A DNA stretch of 64,000 nucleotides from Balanoglossus misakiensis (Eukaryota > Hemichordata), in assembly GCA_040954595.2 (NCBI GenBank), contig CM082590.2:7316001-7380000 (forward strand), in the 5' to 3' direction. Each line of letters starts with the position of its first letter. The first letter of the stretch is position 1. The position numbers were made by a program, and so were the translations under genes. The notes beneath the pieces were generated by a model. That model searched no databases, had not been told where the DNA came from, and saw nothing but the letters and a program-made list of their open reading frames with translations. Of this stretch, positions 47,001 to 54,272 are shown one piece after another.

Positions 47001-49577
47001 TCATATAGGATTACTACAGGCTTTAATCCTGTGGTATATAAGATTACTACAGGCTAATAATCCTGTAGTAATCCTATATAATGATATATAGGATTACCTG
47101 TATTAATCTTTTATGTTGGCATATGTCGTTGTATAGGATTACTACAGGACAGTAATCCTGTAGCAATCTTTTATGTTAATATATGCCATCATATAGGATT
47201 ACTACAGGGTGTTAATCCTGTATTAATCTTTTATGTTGATATATGCCATGGTATAAGATTACTACAGGCTAATAATCCTGTGGTAATCCTATATAATGAT
47301 ATATTGGATTACTACAGGCTGATAATCCTGTAGTAATCCTATATAATGGTATATGACCTGCTCTCGTATAGAATTTGTATAGCATTTCTATAGGATGTGT
47401 TCCAAAATCTGATAAGACTCCTATTGTGTTGTACAGGGAATCCTACTGGAATTCGTTGTAAGTATACTTGAGTTAACCGAAGGAACCGTTCTCTGTTTGT
47501 GCCCACAGCCACACCCCGCCCACCCAGCAATTGCATCCCCTCACCCCCATGCACCCTTACCACAGCCGCCTCTACCAACCAGCGTTGCGAGTGCAATGGC
47601 AGCAGTGACTGGAGGCCACGCCCCCTGCTCCACCCTCTTTGTGGCCAACCTGGGGACCCACACAACCGAGCAGGAGCTTAGGGAGCTTTTCGCCGGGTGA
47701 GTTGTCTCCATTCGGTAGCAAAAAAAAACTTGTCTGGGTATAGTAAAAATACGTTCTGATTTGTGTTTTTCGATTGTGTTATTTAAAAATTATGTTGCAA
47801 AAAATGGCACACATAACCGAGCAGGAACTTAGGGAGCTTTTCGCCGGGTGAGTTGTCTCCATTCGGTAGCAAAAAATGAAACCTGTCTGGATATTGTAAT
47901 AATACATTCTGATTGGTGTTTTTCGATTCTGTCATTGAAAAAAAAATTATATCGCAAAAAATGGCAAAATGAAACAATTGTCCAAATGTAGTAAGAGGTT
48001 TTTGGGGTTTTCTCAATTGGGTAGCAAAATATTTTCACTTTCTGAAAAACAAAAGAAAATTTGCAAAAAATGTTCGCTTTCCAAGAAGAAATGTTGAAAT
48101 ATGGAAACGGTTTTGACCAAACCGTAAAATAGTGTTCAAGGGTACTGGTTATTAATTTGCATATTTCTTTGGCAGGTTGCCAGGATTCAGTAGATTACGA
48201 TTTCACAACAAGGGTGGAGCCCCCTGCTGCTTTGTAGAATTTCAGGTAAGTTAAAGGACCTCTAAGTTACATATGCCCATATATGGTTAACAGGGCATTG
48301 GAATAACCATGTGGTGGCACACTTTTTTCGCATGGCCACCTAGTGAAAATCTTTGATTGGCTGTGGGTAAATTTGCATATATGACTATATGTTTAATTTC
48401 AGAAATATGTGCCTGTTATTGCATGCAATAATCGGTCTCTACTGTTTATTCATTTTGGCGAGATTTTTACTCTAATATCCTACAAATGGGATGGAAGTTG
48501 TGTGTGGTTGAACGTTGATTCACTATATATCCACATGTAGAATAACATTAACGATGTCTTGTATCAAACATAATGGAAAAAGGGCAGCGTGAGAGAGACT
48601 TTGTCCCATTATTTATTAGATCTCTCACATCCTAAACAATGAAATTCTAAGATGTTATTTTTTCTATTCTACAGAGCATTGTATTCGCAAACCAAGCACT
48701 CAACCAACTACAGGGCTATGTCATGTTGTCAAGTGACCGGGGAGGGCTACGAATAGAATTTGCCAGGAATAAAATGGGGGATGTAAGTACTATATACCCT
48801 TTTAACCCTTTCCCCCCTGTTTCCCGGTATAGTGGTCCAACTTTACCACGCAAAACTAGGGATTTAGGCCAAACCATTGTGGTGAAATTGTTAAACAAAC
48901 CATACTGGCTCAAACTTGCTCAAGGATTCAAATTTTTTTCATATTTGCCCCAGTTTCAAATACTCTACGTGCATGACTCTAATTTTGTGATTCTATTATT
49001 TATAGGATTGTCGATAGTTTGGTAGTTCCATAAAATCAAAATTGTGTGATCTGACATGTCATTATTAGTTGCAACAAACTTGTTCTTAGCAGACACACAA
49101 TATACTATAATTACTTGGGGATAGTTGTCTAAATGCCTTTTATAGGTACAACCATTAAAGCCTCTAGACATGCCACTTTTTGCATTATTTTCATGATTTT
49201 ATTTTCCAACTAAGATTGGTACATAGAAATAAGCTTCCTGATAGGTATACATGAACACCTTGTCGATGCCCGATTGTGACTGCATGTTGCAATTCGAACA
49301 CGCTATGTATTAAACTGGTGCCACACCAATTTAATCAGCCTCCATACAAACAGTACACAACTATTGTGGTATGCGTCGCCAAGAGATGACAAACTGATGC
49401 AAATACAAGTAATATGGCTTAATGGTGAGGATTTCAGAGGATAGGGAATATATTTGAAGTAATTTATTTTGGAAAAAAAATATGTGAAATGGGCTTTAAA
49501 CTATTTTTTATTCCTTTTTTTTATTTCAGACACAAAATAGACTTGACAACAATACACTGACTGCAGTTGCTCACTAG
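31928..49577 (+). CDS. RBPMS: Two-RRM RNA-binding protein, RBPMS/couch potato/MEC-8 family (5' end missing)
   Basis: Spliced from ten visible exons: 31928-32005, 35737-35790, 39155-39217, 41887-42034, 43308-43362, 44104-44176, 47509-47696, 48176-48245, 48675-48782, 49530-49577. The sum is 885 nt, 294 codons plus TAG. RRM1 (about residues 2-90 of the visible protein) has RNP2 LFVSGL and RNP1 PVGFVTF, and the family signatures [18 protein letters not shown] and [16 protein letters not shown] linker (about 91-196) is rich in Pro, His and Ala and contains [18 protein letters not shown], as in vertebrate RBPMS. RRM2 (about 197-276) has [19 protein letters not shown] and FVEF, followed by [14 protein letters not shown]. 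Known for the family: RBPMS/MEC-8 proteins bind CAC-containing RNA and control splicing and mRNA localisation. Vertebrate RBPMS has only RRM1; C. elegans MEC-8 has both. The visible ORF opens exactly where human exon 2 opens, so a start exon is missing upstream. Function is inferred from homology. Confidence 0.95.
32029..32213 (+). repeat. Inverted repeat J, left arm (RBPMS intron)
   Basis: CACTTGGAGGGCCATCTGAA and GTGCACCTTTAATGTTGAGC recur reverse-complemented at 35271-35460. It starts 24 nt after the donor of visible exon 1. Confidence 0.88.
32731..32997. mobile_element. Foldback MITE family A, 5'-truncated
   Basis: Begins mid-arm at GTGGATATATAGAGAATCAA and runs through the hinge to TTTTGTCCCT and TTAA (32998-33001). 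Confidence 0.85.
33777..33863. mobile_element. CGCG-rich MITE family B, partial
   Basis: Right end only: GCGACTTTTTATTTGTACGT through GTCCGTTTTACAG|TA. Confidence 0.75.
34861..35199. mobile_element. Foldback MITE family A, nearly complete
   Basis: AGGGACAAAGTC at the left after TTAT; the right terminus lost a few bases, ending GAGAGACTTAA instead of GACTTTGTCCCTTTAA. Confidence 0.88.
35271..35460 (-). repeat. Inverted repeat J, right arm (RBPMS intron)
   Basis: Reverse-complement partner of 32029-32213, ending 276 nt before visible exon 2. Confidence 0.88.
35737..35790 (+). CDS. RBPMS: RBPMS visible exon 2 (RRM1)
   Basis: Reads [18 protein letters not shown] between taccag and gtaagt, phase 0 at both ends. 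From memory the human protein goes from the SKQ position directly to PVGFV; the GKNTS piece here would lengthen the RRM1 loop between beta2 and beta3. Confidence 0.93.
35902..36057. mobile_element. CGCG-rich MITE family B, internally deleted
   Basis: CCGTAAAAAACGTGAAAATT at the left, CTCGTTTTACAG|TA at the right; the left inner part is missing. Confidence 0.75.
36265..36482 (+). mobile_element. MITE family F, complete ends
   Basis: TTAACCCTTTCAACGCCATAG at the left and GCGGCATTCAAAGGGTTAA at the right give the family's terminal inverted repeats. Confidence 0.85.
37421..37591. mobile_element. Foldback MITE family A, right half
   Basis: Starts at the hinge (GATTATTCGTTTTGGCG) and ends GACTTTGTCCCT|TTAA. 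Confidence 0.85.
37592..39154. other. Rest of an RBPMS intron, no element recognised
   Basis: Unique-looking AT-rich intron sequence. Short frames at 37890-38318 overlap on both strands and are not recognisable. Confidence 0.5.
39155..39217 (+). CDS. RBPMS: RBPMS visible exon 3 (RRM1 RNP1)
   Basis: Reads [20 protein letters not shown] and Q, carrying the RNP1 strand and helix 2. Acceptor ttttttctacag, donor CAG|gtaagc, phase 0 at both ends. Confidence 0.95.
39377..39581. mobile_element. MITE family G (PIF/Harbinger-like)
   Basis: GGGGAGAACCATTTGATTTC...AAATGGTTCTCCCC flanked by TAA (39374-39376) and TAA (39582-39584). Confidence 0.9.
39585..41160. other. RBPMS intron, no element recognised
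   Basis: No terminal repeats, tandem array or exon could be made out. Confidence 0.45.
41161..41359 (+). mobile_element. MITE family F copy
   Basis: TTAAACCTTTAAACGCCATAG to GTGGCGTTAAGG; interior shares GATCAAGACATGCAGACAAT. Confidence 0.8.
41887..42034 (+). CDS. RBPMS: RBPMS visible exon 4 (end of RRM1, start of linker)
   Basis: Begins [20 protein letters not shown], the last strand of RRM1, then a Gln/Pro-rich linker ending TPREP. Acceptor cccacag, donor CCTT|gtaagt, phase 0 in and phase 1 out. Confidence 0.95.
42210..42328 (+). repeat. Dispersed repeat family K (RBPMS intron)
   Basis: AAGGGGTATGGGGTTTTATT and GGCATGAGTGAGGCTA are shared with the inverted copy at 27562-27690. Confidence 0.8.
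42828..43058. mobile_element. Foldback MITE family A, 5'-truncated
   Basis: Begins near the end of the left arm (TTTGTAGGATATGAGAGTAA) and runs to GACTTTGTCCCT|TTAA. Confidence 0.87.
43308..43362 (+). CDS. RBPMS: RBPMS visible exon 5 (linker)
   Basis: Completes Tyr and reads [19 protein letters not shown], which lines up with the YELTVPALYPSSPEVW region of vertebrate RBPMS. Acceptor ttatttccag, donor CC|gtaagt, phase 1 in and phase 2 out. Confidence 0.92.
43735..44075. repeat. ACATAAC-type low-complexity satellite
   Basis: Irregular repeats of AACATAACATAATGT and related words directly ahead of visible exon 6. Two overlapping minus-strand frames come from this. Confidence 0.9.
44104..44176 (+). 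CDS. RBPMS: RBPMS visible exon 6 (linker)
   Basis: Reads [19 protein letters not shown] and ALHTQ, matching the PAFTYPASLHAQ block of vertebrate RBPMS. Acceptor tatttcag; donor ACACAG|gtacaa is weak. If the intron is retained, the frame stays open for about 42 more codons to a TAG at 44303-44305, giving a one-RRM isoform. Confidence 0.9.
45143..45380. repeat. Minisatellite, ~90-130-bp units
   Basis: Three copies of CCCAATC(A/G)GGACAAAG, TTACAAATTGGTGCAAGTT and TCCAATTG(A/G)CTTA. A 144-codon frame across it is repeat-driven. Confidence 0.85.
45408..45447. repeat. TTTC microsatellite
   Basis: About eight TTTC units following a T run. Confidence 0.95.
46090..46400. repeat. Degenerate direct repeats with TTTATGCAAAT
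   Basis: Three segments share TTTATGCAAAT(A/T)(A/G)AGTGAC and ACC(C)CCTA; weak array in an RBPMS intron. Confidence 0.5.
46858..47455. repeat. Element with ~85-bp inverted ends enclosing palindromic repeats
   Basis: Left end TTCCTATAGGATAACTATAG through TTTTGGAACATATCCTATAG; the right end, reverse-complemented, gives TCTTATCAGATTTTGGAACA and CATCCTATAG. Between them lie about six units built on GGATTACTACAGG...CCTGTAGTAATCC with ATATAATGATAT spacers. It ends about 50 nt ahead of visible exon 7. Confidence 0.85.
47509..47696 (+). CDS. RBPMS: RBPMS visible exon 7 (linker and RRM2 start)
   Basis: Starts [20 protein letters not shown], a Pro/His/Ala-rich linker, then [20 protein letters not shown], the first strand and helix of RRM2. 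Acceptor gtgcccacag; donor GCCGG|gtgagt, phase 0 in and phase 2 out. The last ~35 nt of the exon and ~80 nt of the intron are repeated just downstream. Confidence 0.93.
47808..47925 (+). pseudogene. Partial duplicate of RBPMS visible exon 7 end and its donor
   Basis: Repeats 47660-47776: CACATAACCGAGCAGGAACT...CTTTTCGCCGG|gtgagttgtctccattcggtagc. It has an intact donor but no acceptor, and extension into it meets an in-frame TGA already at 47698. It is a remnant inside intron sequence. Confidence 0.9.
48176..48245 (+). CDS. RBPMS: RBPMS visible exon 8 (RRM2 RNP1)
   Basis: Reads [20 protein letters not shown] and EFQ; the last strand is the RNP1 equivalent. Acceptor tttctttggcag, donor CAG|gtaagt, phase 2 in and phase 0 out. 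Confidence 0.94.
48266..48398. repeat. Interspersed repeat family I (RBPMS intron)
   Basis: GTTACATATGCCCATATATGG and CTAGTGAAAATCTTTGATTG match 24768-24915. Confidence 0.75.
48430..48608. mobile_element. Foldback MITE family A, right half
   Basis: Starts at the hinge (CTGTTTATTCATTTTGGCG), ends GACTTTGTCCCA; 66 nt before visible exon 9. Confidence 0.85.
48675..48782 (+). CDS. RBPMS: RBPMS visible exon 9 (end of RRM2)
   Basis: Begins [20 protein letters not shown] and continues to [11 protein letters not shown], the RRM2 helix 2 and last strand. Acceptor ctattctacag, donor GAT|gtaagt, phase 0 at both ends. Confidence 0.94.
48802..48894 (-). mobile_element. 90-bp MITE family E
   Basis: TTAACCCTTTCCCCCC to GGTGAAATTGTTAA; starts about 20 nt after the donor of visible exon 9. 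Confidence 0.75.
49166..49460 (+). repeat. Interspersed repeat family H (RBPMS intron)
   Basis: Longest copy, TGCCACTTTTTGCATTATTT through GATGCAAATACAAGTAATAT. Ends about 70 nt before the terminal exon. Confidence 0.8.
49530..49577 (+). CDS. RBPMS: RBPMS visible exon 10 (C-terminus)
   Basis: Reads [15 protein letters not shown] then TAG at 49575-49577. Acceptor is a strong pyrimidine tract ending tttatttcag. The short tail is not recognisable, so this exon rests on splice signals, phase and position; another terminal exon is possible. Confidence 0.75.
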   Translation, partial: TQNRLDNNTLTAVAH

Positions 49578-49870
49578 GCACCATTGCACAAATATAAAAT
49601 GGACAGTAAAATTACCAAAACCTTGATTTGATTCAAAAACAATTACAATTCAGGACATTACCGCCAGTGACAGCTGGGCTAACCTTTGACCTCTGACCTT
49701 TACCATGGGAACGGGCTTCATATATGTGTGGAAGGTCATTCCGTTATACAGTGTGGTCAAATTATGGATGTGATGGTTTTTTACAGCCGAACACCAAGAA
49801 ACCACAGCAGAATTTAGGAAACGATTTTTCTACTCGATCTTCAGAAATTAGTCTCTTTTTCAAGGAGAAC

Positions 49871-49876
49871 AATAAA
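49871..49876 (+). promoter_or_regulatory. Candidate polyadenylation signal for the RBPMS gene (proximal)
   Basis: AATAAA about 300 nt after the stop codon, followed about 80 nt later by a GT-rich stretch. It is the first good hexamer after the terminal exon, but others occur further on, for example 53737-53742, so the 3' end is uncertain. Confidence 0.35.
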
Positions 49877-50758
49877 ATAAAACAGACTTTGCATCCTTCA
49901 GTTTTAAAACGAACACCCCTTCCACTCCATTTTTCTAGTCAAATGGTCTAAAATATTGCTGTCTTTGGGTGGGACAGTCAATGTTACCGTGAAAAATAGG
50001 GGTGGAAGCTGTTCAAAATAATTATATTGCTGATCATGGCTGAAGATGACTTTGTTAGGTGCAAGAAAAGAGAATTGAGTTTTTTTATTTATTTTTAAGC
50101 CATAATGTAGCTTAACGTTAAAATGTTTGTTTTTTGGGGTGATGCGTGCTATGTTTTGTTTTGTATTGAAAAATTGTTTTTTTACCTGTTATGTACTATA
50201 TACATGAATGAGTACAGGTTTTATGAAAATTGTAATAGTTGGCAATGAAATCCAAAGTGAAATTTATGTTTTGTTTATTTTTTGTTTTGAAAGAATTGCA
50301 TATTTTTTGTTTAGTTAGAACTAGTGCTCTGATATTGGTGACATGGAAGAAACGGTTGCTGATTGGTTGGTTATGTGGCTGTGCATTGATGTTCAGTCTG
50401 ATTCAACCAATGAGAGTTCTCCTTCTTGAGTTGCTACCAAATACACAGGAGCAAGGCATGTAGATAGAGTATTAGTTGTCCTTGGTCACAAGAAACAAGC
50501 CACCCCATTGGTCCAGAATGTTACAGTCTGACAGATGTGCATTTGGATCGTTTAATTGTAACTCAGGGGTGGCAGCTAGGCTGATTTCAAGGGACCAAGT
50601 TGGTTAAACAGTCATTTTGGTCACAAATCGAGTAAAACTTGAATTTTTACATAATACAAATAGTTTATCAGATAAATAAATTGACCATGGGCAACACAGC
50701 AACACAATATGAATTACATTGTGTTTAACCATGACAGACTATTTACGAAAAGTAATTA

Positions 50759-51603
50759 CAGTAGAACGTCGATTATCCGAACAGCTAGGGGGACAGGCTT
50801 TTGGTTCGGTTATGCGATCGGTTCGGATACGCAAACTTAGGGGGGCGGGGTCACATCTGACATATAACACGCATACATAAACCCGTCCATAGTAGACAAG
50901 ACACATCGTTTTCCATTCTATTTTTATTTCTAAGTAAATTTGGATGGTTTCAAATACTGCACAAAGTAAAATTATGAGAAAGTAAAAAATAAATAAAAGA
51001 ATGACGACGTGAGGTCGAGCATGTGACGCTCGCTTCATGACATAGCCATGATGGCATGGACAGTAATGGCGGAAGCAATGCGATGTCGGTCGGTTCGATG
51101 TTTCTCGGCAGATCACTACTGGAATTACAAATGGTGAAATTTCCCAAAACCCAAGGGTTTTTAAACACTTCTACCGAACTAGTTAACACTTTCAAGTTTT
51201 GCCAAAATGCCGCGAACGTTTAATGAAGAAGCCGACCATCGGTCGCAACCTTTTAGCAAGGCTGGCAAAGCTTTGCGGCTGACGAACCGTGCCATTGTCG
51301 AGCTGTTTATTTTCACACCTCTTGCGATTGCATCCAAATGATTCATACCCGGGGATACAAAACATTAACACTTTAAGAATTAAAACAAAAGGCTAATGGG
51401 CGGTAAGGTTGTTTAAAGAAATAACTTTTTAAAAGAGGAAAGTGCTGTATGATGCCTTCCTTTGACAGCGAGGGCCGTGAATATCAAACAATGATTAAGC
51501 AAGGTATACGCCTAGTACAGGTAGACTTTTCGGGGGACACAGAGTGAGTTCGGATGACCGAACAATTCGGATAATCGACGTGCGGATAATCGACGTTCTA
51601 CTG
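50759..51603. mobile_element. pogo/Tigger-like DNA transposon relic, ~845 bp
   Basis: Left end TA|CAGTAGAACGTCGATTATCC and right end its complement |TA. The right end carries a second copy of the CGTCGATTATCCG word. TA duplication and CAGTAGAAC termini fit the pogo/Tigger branch of Tc1/mariner. No intact transposase frame. Confidence 0.88.
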
Positions 51604-53715
51604 TACTAGAGTTGATCACTTAGGGAAACTAATCTCATTGGCTGAGTGCAGTCAGGCAAAATTTGCATATCTTATAAGGTCCCTTTATGTATGATAATAA
51701 ATCTTGGGCTGTGAAATTGTCAAAACACCATATTTTGACAAGATGTCCGATCAGAGATTATTTACTGAAACACTAGGGACACTTTTTACAATATAGAAGT
51801 AAATCTCATTCGCTGAGATCAGTCAGGATCAATTTGCATATTCGTGGAACCCTTAGCTTTTTTGAAAAAAAGTCTGAGATGTAAATTTTACAAATACTAT
51901 CAACTACAGGTATAAGACACATAATCTTTTGCAGACTTTTTTGCGATAATGTTTTCCCCCCTATTTTTTAAGTGTGTTGTTCCATCATAAAGGGCATATC
52001 ACTGGTCATGTCCATCTTGTGTGCAGAAATAGGGGGTGTATCAAAGATGTGGCTAAAGCTATAAACATATAAAAATGATTGAACTTCATTTTATAAGAAA
52101 AAATACGTAAAACAATTCCAAACAAAGATTTTGAATCAAACTGTGGATTGACTGCAGGCTATGTGACGTTGTAACTGTCATGTGATTGCCCTGTGGTGTC
52201 ATGTGACTACCACATGGACATCATGTGACTATCATGTGGACACATTTGAAACATCATTCCTGGTATCAATTCAAGACTTGCAACCTTGTCGGTCTCTCGG
52301 AGATTTCATACAATTTTTTACACATCAAATTTATATTTTACCTCTAGAGCTGTGAGTCTTTGCATAGTACAAGAACCCATTTTTTGCGACCGTCAACTTT
52401 CATCTTTTGCGGACAGATTTTTAGTTTTACAACATACCATCATGAGCCTATGAGACCTGGTAAACATCCATATTTAATTTAGAAATATCAACAAAAAATT
52501 GTCGTACCATACTTACCAAAGCAATATCATTCTTTGAACACAGAACTATAATACTCAATTTCACAGATGGTATTTTCTGCGTTTGAAAATTTGTCATATT
52601 TCTGCGTCATTCAAAACTTAATTTTAGATCTGAAAGTTCAGCTTTCACACCAGCTTTGTACTGAACACCCCCGTGTTTTGTTTGGTTTGTTCCGCCATCC
52701 TGGTGAAAACAATGGGTTGATTCTATTATACAAAGATTTGCAGGGGTCGTAGACTTCATAGATGTGCACAGGCTGTACAGAATAAAATGAGTGAAAAATC
52801 AAACCTACATCAAAGACGATTCTTTGCTTGTAAACAAACTATGACAAACTTGTGTAAATATTGATCAAGGCAAGCAAAATGTATATTCAATGCGAACCAT
52901 AGTATGCTATTTATTTCTAAATGTTATCAAAATATCAAAATCTTGCCCACAATTGAAAAAAAAACAGATCTTTACAAATGAATAAAAAAATTGAATTTTT
53001 TTGATGGATAAATTTAAGAGATTTATTACTGATTGTAACTTGTTATTCCAGAAAACTTTTCTCGTAGGTTGTTAAGTAAATCATGATCTTGTCAGGGTTA
53101 ATTTGTCCTAACAAGCAACTTGATGAAATTTTCAATGAAAAAAAAATTTGTAGTGTAAGAGAACTCTGATTTTCAATTTGTGTATCAATGTGTTTAGTCA
53201 ACTTCGATATGTAATATTCAAATTTTTGCAGTCATGCCCCTTAGTGCGGTGTCTTTTTGTGATTGAACTATTTTTCACTCTCCCAGGTGGTCCCTTTTTT
53301 CATGTTTGTAAATTCATTCCTCCAGTGAACTTCTTAAATTTCTGTGGAGACGTGCAATTGTTTTGTGTGTCTATCTTTGGAATTTATTTGTGAGTGGGAT
53401 TTGGGGAATGGGGAGGGGAGGGGAGGGTGTAAAAAGGGCAAAAACTGTAGAATTGTTATAGAATTTATATTTCTGGACCCAAAAACTGAGTTTTGATAGT
53501 CAGTCTATAGGTTAAAACCCCACTCACACAATAAATTCAGCCTTTGTTTTGGACAAGAAATTTATAATAGATATGACCTCTGACCTTTTGAACTTTGAAC
53601 CTTGATACAATACAATTTAATTTGATTTGATTTGACCTGACATGGGTGACTTTGTATCATGAGACTGAAACATCATCAATAATGACATATTGGAATAGGT
53701 TTTTATGATCTGCAT

Positions 53716-53721
53716 TTTATT
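53716..53721 (-). promoter_or_regulatory. Candidate polyadenylation signal for the SLC1 gene
   Basis: AATAAA on the minus strand about 360 nt past the stop codon. A 3'UTR ending here would include the TATG microsatellite (CATA on the transcript). A plus-strand AATAAA lies 16 nt away at 53737-53742, so tails from both genes could meet here. Confidence 0.35.
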
Positions 53722-53813
53722 GTTCCTTTATATTTTAATAAAATGATGGAACTTTAAAATTGTTTCCAAGTGTTTTTACAGCCTGTTTTACATGCATCAG
53801 TTGTCTGTCCGTC

Positions 53814-54010
53814 TGTGTATGTACATGTATGTATGTATGCACATGTATGTGTGTATATATACGGTATGTATGTATGTATGTATGTATGTATGTATGTATG
53901 TATGTGTGTATGTGTGTATGTATGTATGTATGTATGTATGTATGTATGTATGTATGTATGTATGTATGTATGTATTATGTATGTATTATGTATGTATGTA
54001 TGTATGTATT
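53814..54010. repeat. TATG microsatellite
   Basis: Long TATG/TGTA run with small interruptions, 67 nt past the stop of the SLC1 gene on the transcript side. Three overlapping plus-strand frames of Met/Tyr/Val/Cys come from it. Confidence 0.97.
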
Positions 54011-54076
54011 ACCACACTGCAAAGGCATCACGTTCAGAAATCTAAGACATGATGTGTTTGTTCGTGTACTACGAGC

Positions 54077-54272
54077 TTATAAAAACGATTCTGTCTCTTC
54101 CTTGTTGTTTGCGTGCAAATCGTCTGAGTTTACTACAGCGGGCTTTTTCCCGCTTTCTACTGCGATTTCCACTTCCTTCTCCTCCTCTGCTACCTCCTTG
54201 CCCATGACTGCGTCCACCAACCCAGCCGCCATGCAGTGACTGGTGCAGTTCACGCCTGTGCGAAGCGAGTCT
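54077..54272 (-). CDS. SLC1A: SLC1 exon 10 (TM8 end, C-terminal tail)
   Basis: Completes Leu461, reads DSLRTGVNCTSHCMAAGLVD, then an acidic, Lys/Glu-rich cytoplasmic tail ending ESFL and TAA. D462, R465, T466 and N469 match the substrate and ion motif of TM8; His473 sits at the usual aspartate. Acceptor ctgtttcag. Confidence 0.93.

Larger units (their letters stand above)
49578..54076. other. Convergent zone between the two stop codons
   Basis: Holds the 3'UTRs of both genes, extent unknown. Apart from the elements listed separately it shows a ~170-bp direct duplication (51626-51690, 51798-51855, sharing TCTCATT(G/C)GCTGAG) and short CATGTGACTA repeats (52178-52245). No exon supported. Confidence 0.6.

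Noticed and set aside
47339-47665. 108-codon minus-strand frame
   Set aside because: Antisense shadow of RBPMS visible exon 7, which has family homology, splice sites and phase on the plus strand.
50950-51240. Possible transposase exon inside the pogo/Tigger-like relic
   Set aside because: Frames are short and broken on both strands, and no DDE or DNA-binding motif could be placed.
53760-54239. 159-codon Met/Tyr/Val/Cys-rich frame and two overlapping ones
   Set aside because: Produced by the TATG microsatellite; all three frames are open because the repeat has no stops.
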